Assembly (NCBI RefSeq): GCF_003226535.1
Contig: NZ_QKOB01000004.1
Coordinates: forward strand, 62,001-126,000
Direction of reading: 5' to 3'
Length of the DNA stretch: 64,000 nt
Origin: Meiothermus sp. Pnk-1
GTDB taxonomy: Bacteria > Deinococcota > Deinococci > Deinococcales > Thermaceae
Positions within the stretch are counted from its first letter, which is position 1; each line of letters opens with the position of its first letter. Made by a program: the position numbers and the translations under genes. The notes under the pieces are model-generated. The model worked only from the letters and a program-made list of their open reading frames with translations. It did not search any database and was not told where the DNA came from. Of this stretch, positions 60,179 to 64,000 are shown one piece after another.

Positions 60179-61118
60179 GGCTGATCCGGGGGTCTACGGC
60201 AGCGTAGAGAACGTCCACCAACAAGTTGACCAACACCACGATGGCTCCCACCAGCAATGTGACCCCCAGGATCACCGGGTAGTCGCGCCCGTTGGCGGCC
60301 TCAATGGCGAGCCGGCCCAGTCCGGCCCAACCAAAAACGCTCTCCACCACCACCGAGCCCGAAAAAAGCACGGTGGTGATGAGGCCCAGAATGGCGATGA
60401 CCGGAACCAGGGCATTCTTGAGAGTGTGCTTGAGCAGCACCACCCGCTCCGGGACCCCCTTGGCTCGGGCGGTGCGCACGTAGTCTGAGGTGAGCACGTC
60501 CAGAAGGGCCGTGCGGGTAATGCGGATGACGTTGGGCATCAGGGTGAAGGCCAGCACCCCGGCGGGCATTGCCAAATGACGCAGGCGGTCTATGAGCGAG
60601 AACTCCTGGCCTACTGTGAAGATGCCCGAGGAGGGGAGCCACTTGAACTGCACCGCGAAGACGATGATGGCCACGATACCTAGCCAAAAGGCGGGTACTG
60701 ACATGCCCACTGTGGCCAGGCTGCTGATCAGGTGGTCGGGCCAGCGGTTTTTGTACAAAGCCGACAGTACACCCAGCGCCACTCCTAATATGGCCGTGAG
60801 GGTCAGCGCGGTGAGGGCCAGCTGGAGGGTGTTACCCATCCGCTGCGCCAGCAGTGAGGCAACAGGAAGGCCTTGGTTGTAGGATTTGCCAAAATCTCCC
60901 CGCACTACCCCAGTCAGCCAGTCGAAGTAGCGCACCAGCACCGGGCGGTCTAGGCCATATTGTTTGAGCACTGCTTCACGCTCTTCGGCGGTGCGGCCCA
61001 AACTCACTGCCGAGGTGGGGCCTCCCGGGGCCAGGTTGATGAGTAAAAAGGTGACCGCCGAGATCAAAAACAGCACTACCCCCCCTTGGAGGAGCCGGCG
61101 GATGATGTAAGCGGCCAC
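60171..61118 (-). CDS. Peptide-type ABC permease (DppB/OppB family)
   Basis: A 315-residue permease. M-A-A-Y-I-I-R-R-L-L-Q-G starts the chain, L-A-P-G-G-P-T-S follows the first helix, and Y-V-R-T-A-R-A-K-G-V-P is the coupling loop. It begins nine bases after the binding-protein stop. No ATPase genes follow in the operon. Confidence 0.9.
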   Translation of the reverse strand: MAAYIIRRLLQGGVVLFLISAVTFLLINLAPGGPTSAVSLGRTAEEREAVLKQYGLDRPVLVRYFDWLTGVVRGDFGKSYNQGLPVASLLAQRMGNTLQLALTALTLTAILGVALGVLSALYKNRWPDHLISSLATVGMSVPAFWLGIVAIIVFAVQFKWLPSSGIFTVGQEFSLIDRLRHLAMPAGVLAFTLMPNVIRITRTALLDVLTSDYVRTARAKGVPERVVLLKHTLKNALVPVIAILGLITTVLFSGSVVVESVFGWAGLGRLAIEAANGRDYPVILGVTLLVGAIVVLVNLLVDVLYAAVDPRISHE

Positions 61119-61127
61119 ATTCAGCTC

Positions 61128-62723
61128 CTAGCGCTTGATGAACCACTCCGAGGAGTACTGGAAGGCCGTAGCGGTGTTGATGTCGGCCATCCCACCGACC
61201 CTTTCGTTACGCACGGAGATGATGTCGGGGTACCACAAGTAAAGGTAGGGTAGCTGCTCGGCCAGCAGACGCTGGATGCGTCGGTAGATGAGCACCTGCT
61301 CCTGCACTCCGGTGGCCTTGAGCCCCTCCTCGAGCAGTTTGTCTAACTCGGGATTTTTGTAGTTGGGGATGTTGTTGCCCTTGTCGGCAGCGGAGGAAGC
61401 ATAGTAGGGGGTTACATCGGGGGTCGGAGGGGTGCTCCACCAGGCCAGGGTGGCTTCGTACTGGCGGTTGACGAACATCTTCTGGATGTAGGCATTCCAC
61501 TCCATCACGTTGACGTTGGCCTTCACCCCGATGGCCTTCCAGTACTGCTGTACCAGCAGCGTGGCCGGAACCAGATAGCCGAACTGCCCGGTAGGCATGT
61601 CGATCTCGAAGGGCTTGCCATCTTTTTGCAATACCCCATCGGGGCCAGGGGTCCAGCCGGCCTGGGCCAGCAGTTGCTTGGCTTTCTCTGGGTTATAGGG
61701 ATATTGGGGCACGTCCTTCACGTAAAAAGCTTTTTGCAAGGGGGCAATGGGACCGGTGGCGATAGTCCCATAACCGCGCACCACCGAGTCAATCATAGCC
61801 TTGCGGTCGATGGCGTAGAGCAGGGCCTGGCGCACCCGCACGTCGCGGAAGCGAGGGTCGTTCTGATTGAGCGCTACGAAGTAATAGAGGTTTTGACTCT
61901 GGCGCAGCACTTGCAGCTTGGGGTTGCGCTCCGCCCCGGCCAGCAGAGCGGGGTTAGAGACCCCCACGAAATCCAGTTCCCCGGAGATCGCCTGGGCCAT
62001 CTGGGTGTTGGGATCGGGCACGATCTTGAACACGATCGAACTGATCTTGGGAGTACCGCCCCAGTACTTTTCGTACTTGACCAGACGTACGTAAGAGCCC
62101 GGCACGAACTCGGCCACCTGGAAAGCCCCGGTGCCGATGGGGTTCTTCTTGTTAAAGCTGGCTACCTGAAGGGGATTGTCGGCGTTGCCTAAAACGTGCT
62201 TGGGGAGGATGCCGGCATAATAGGCCAAGTAGTAGGGCAAAGAGGAAAAAGGCGCGTTGAGCACAAAGCGCACCGTGTAGGGGTTGACCACTTCCACGGT
62301 TTTGACTTTGCTGAAGTTACCGGCGTTTTGCGCGCCCAACTTTTTATTGAGCACTACGTCGTTGAAGGTAAAAGCCACATCTTCCGCGGTGAAGGGCTTG
62401 CCGTCGTGCCAGGTCACCCCTTTACGTAGGTGGAAGGTCCAGGAGAGCCCGTCTTGGGACACTTTCCAACTTGTAGCCAGACCGGGGGCTGGGCTCAGAT
62501 CTTTCTTGTTGTAACGCACCAATTGATCGAAGACGATGGTGTTGATCAGGTTGGACTCCACCACGGCCCCCGGGGTCCAGGGGTTTAAGGTGGGGTCCGC
62601 ATTGGTTGCCAGGTTTAAGGTCGCGCTGGGGTCATAATCCTGGGCCAGCACTCGGCTCAGGCTAAGCGTCCCTGCCAGCAACACCGCGCTTATACTGCCA
62701 AACTTCCACCGTATACCTTTCAT
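61128..62723 (-). CDS. Peptide-type ABC substrate-binding protein
   Basis: A 531-residue family 5 binding protein. The signal peptide (about residues 1-27) ends S-R-V-L-A-Q-D. The mature part holds W-H-D-G-K-P-F-T-A-E-D-V-A-F-T-F and I-G-T-G-A-F-Q-V-A-E-F. AGGAGG precedes both GTG 62726 and ATG 62723. Thirty bases separate it from the IclR gene, so regulator and transporter probably share a transcript. Confidence 0.9.
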   Translation of the reverse strand: MKGIRWKFGSISAVLLAGTLSLSRVLAQDYDPSATLNLATNADPTLNPWTPGAVVESNLINTIVFDQLVRYNKKDLSPAPGLATSWKVSQDGLSWTFHLRKGVTWHDGKPFTAEDVAFTFNDVVLNKKLGAQNAGNFSKVKTVEVVNPYTVRFVLNAPFSSLPYYLAYYAGILPKHVLGNADNPLQVASFNKKNPIGTGAFQVAEFVPGSYVRLVKYEKYWGGTPKISSIVFKIVPDPNTQMAQAISGELDFVGVSNPALLAGAERNPKLQVLRQSQNLYYFVALNQNDPRFRDVRVRQALLYAIDRKAMIDSVVRGYGTIATGPIAPLQKAFYVKDVPQYPYNPEKAKQLLAQAGWTPGPDGVLQKDGKPFEIDMPTGQFGYLVPATLLVQQYWKAIGVKANVNVMEWNAYIQKMFVNRQYEATLAWWSTPPTPDVTPYYASSAADKGNNIPNYKNPELDKLLEEGLKATGVQEQVLIYRRIQRLLAEQLPYLYLWYPDIISVRNERVGGMADINTATAFQYSSEWFIKR

Positions 62724-62756
62724 CACTATGAGCCTCCTCTTACTGAAGCCGTTCCT

Positions 62757-63542
62757 CTAAATGGGGTAGCCGAGCTGCCTTGAGATGGCCCGGGCTACCT
62801 GGACAATGAGTTCAGTAAAGCGAGCCAGGGTTGGGTCATCCACCCGGAAGGCTGGCCCTCCCACGCTGATTCCACCGGTTACCTGGCCGCTGTGGTCGAA
62901 GATAGCCGCTCCTACCCCGCGGGCAGCTAGATCAAAGTCCCCGTCGCTTACCGAATATCCTTGCTCCCGGATCTGGGTCAGTTCCTGCCGCAGTTTGGCT
63001 GGCTCCATCACGGTGCGCTCGGTATAGCGCGGATAGCTGGATAGTCGGCTCAGGATGCGTTCTCGCTCGGTCTCGGGGAGGTTAGCCAAGATGGCCTTGG
63101 GAACCGCTCCGGCGTGAAGCGGCACCGATTGGCCCAGCACCGAAGCCACCCGTACCCGCTGGGTGCTGTCCCGCCGATCAACGCATACTGCCAGTTCGCC
63201 TACCAGCACGAAGAGGTTAACCGACTCCCCGGTCTCGGCAGCCAGCCGATCCATGAACGGAGCTGCTATGTCTACTAGCGAAGATGGTTGGTTGCCTGCA
63301 GAGGCAGCGGCCAGTACCCCCAGGATTGGGGTTAGCGAAAAGCGTCCGTCGGCATCGGTGCGCAAGAAGCCAGCTTCTTCGAGGGTTTTTAAGGAACGGT
63401 ACACCTGGTTTTTCTCCAGACCCATCCTTTGGGTCACCTCGGTCAGGGTGAAGCGGTGCGGCGGGGCCGCAAAGGCGAGCAGCACCTGGAGGGTGCGGTA
63501 GGAAGAATTCATAACATACTGGTTCGGGCTCTGATTCACCAT
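62757..63542 (-). CDS. IclR-family transcriptional regulator
   Basis: A 261-residue regulator. The winged helix (T-L-Q-V-L-L-A-F; L-T-E-V-T-Q-R-M-G-L-E-K-N-Q-V-Y) is followed by the effector domain (L-G-Q-S-V-P-L-H-A-G-A-V-P-K-A-I-L). ATG 63542 is chosen because AAAGG lies upstream; a shorter start at 63512 is possible. The start region overlaps an inverted repeat that looks like its own operator. It heads the minus-strand peptide-import operon. Confidence 0.85.
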   Translation of the reverse strand: MVNQSPNQYVMNSSYRTLQVLLAFAAPPHRFTLTEVTQRMGLEKNQVYRSLKTLEEAGFLRTDADGRFSLTPILGVLAAASAGNQPSSLVDIAAPFMDRLAAETGESVNLFVLVGELAVCVDRRDSTQRVRVASVLGQSVPLHAGAVPKAILANLPETERERILSRLSSYPRYTERTVMEPAKLRQELTQIREQGYSVSDGDFDLAARGVGAAIFDHSGQVTGGISVGGPAFRVDDPTLARFTELIVQVARAISRQLGYPI

Positions 63543-63551
63543 GTGATAACC

Positions 63552-63566
63552 TTTCACAATGTGAAA
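63552..63566. promoter_or_regulatory. Probable IclR operator
   Basis: TTTCACAATGTGAAA, a perfect 6-bp inverted repeat with a 3-base centre, just upstream of the IclR start. A weaker related copy (TTCACCATGTGATAA) overlaps the start codon at 63536-63550. The pair suggests cooperative autorepression. Confidence 0.5.
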
Positions 63567-63749
63567 ATTTCCTAACAAGCTATTACAACCCTTTACATCT
63601 GTCAAGCCGAGATCTTCGATGCTTCGATGCTTCGAGGTTCCAAAGTTTTTCTGTCACTGCACTTTACGAAATTGAGTGGGTAGCGTATCATTGGGTAAAT
63701 CTGTTTTATTTAGTAAAGCACAAAGAGTTTCATCTAAGTGCTCCCCACC

Positions 63750-64000
63750 ATGGACCGATATGTCATTCAAGCGGCATACAAGACCTTACAAATACTGTTG
63801 GTGTTTGGTGAGGCGCCCCATCGCTTCACCGCAGCCCGCGTCGCGGAGCTGACCGGGATGGATCGCGGCCAGGTATTTCGTTCGTTGCGCACACTCGAGC
63901 GGGCCGGGTTGGTGCGGCTAGAGGACGACCAGCACTACGTTCTCTCGAGGGTGATCGGTACCCTAGCCCTGGCTGGGCACCGGGTTAATTCCTCCCTAAC
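63750..64000 (+). CDS. IclR-family regulator, N-terminal part (cut by window end)
   Basis: Begins M-D-R-Y-V-I-Q-A-A-Y-K-T-L-Q-I-L and shows the winged helix (F-T-A-A-R-V-A-E-L-T-G-M-D-R-G-Q-V-F-R). It runs open to the window edge, so only about 83 residues are seen. The N-terminus resembles that of the divergent IclR protein, suggesting a paralogue pair sharing the 63543-63749 promoter region. The ribosome site is weak. Confidence 0.75.
   Translation, partial: MDRYVIQAAYKTLQILLVFGEAPHRFTAARVAELTGMDRGQVFRSLRTLERAGLVRLEDDQHYVLSRVIGTLALAGHRVNSSL

Overview
The window (64 kb, GC-rich, CTCGAG-rich coding sequence, Shine-Dalgarno-led genes, a DdrA/Rad52-type annealing protein and a thermophile-style mismatch glycosylase) looks like chromosome of a thermophilic Deinococcota bacterium, most likely Meiothermus, Allomeiothermus or a relative. 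The genus is an inference from style, not from a marker gene.

Layout. 1-0.6 kb: end of a cytochrome P450. 0.6-3.2 kb: insertion-sequence debris: an IS5-type element with clear terminal repeats whose transposase gene carries a frameshift and a ~218-nt strongly structured insert, a second broken transposase and a transposase tail. 3.2-13.2 kb: an accessory island of mostly small genes of unknown function (SLOG protein, Tudor-like protein, ArdC-type antirestriction protein, DUF6788-like protein, macro-like protein, zinc-ribbon proteins, SWIM protein, DdrA/Rad52-like protein). Its intergenic spaces carry ten copies of a GC-rich stem-loop; nine lie 11-28 nt before the next start codon. Three copies of a second inverted repeat (TCTTGCCC/GGGCAAGA type) are also present. 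An IS3 element interrupts one zinc-ribbon gene. 13.4-21.2 kb: a tightly overlapping defence operon recognised as DISARM (5-methylcytosine methyltransferase, DrmA helicase, DrmB, DrmC) with a Mig-like G:T mismatch glycosylase between the methyltransferase and drmA. 21.3-22.0 kb: a tyrosine recombinase, a likely island boundary.

22.7-33.3 kb: a catabolic operon on the plus strand: IclR regulator, glycine-betaine/quaternary-amine ABC transporter (binding protein, permease, ATPase), aldehyde dehydrogenase, iron alcohol dehydrogenase, enolase-superfamily enzyme, a formaldehyde-activating-enzyme (Fae) homologue, aldo/keto reductase and succinate-semialdehyde dehydrogenase. 33.5-44.0 kb: a peptide-type ABC importer (binding protein and two permeases, no ATPase) with two DUF885-type metallopeptidases, a Gfo/Idh/MocA oxidoreductase, a ketopantoate-reductase-like protein, an IclR regulator and a 2-hydroxyacid dehydrogenase. 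44.4-55.0 kb: a sugar or polyol module: TIM-barrel isomerase, sugar ABC importer, SIS isomerase resembling 6-phospho-3-hexuloisomerase, zinc alcohol dehydrogenase, DeoR repressor and two FGGY kinases. 55.1-55.8 kb: fused transposase relics. 55.8-63.5 kb: a second peptide importer operon with proline iminopeptidase, M19 dipeptidase, a BPL_N-type protein and its own IclR regulator. A divergent, truncated IclR gene closes the window.

The right two thirds are therefore scavenging modules, each with one importer, one set of enzymes and one local regulator. The left third is a mobile or defence island. The most unusual features are the stem-loop array of the island, the glycosylase inside DISARM, the structured insert in the IS5 transposase and the isolated Fae gene.
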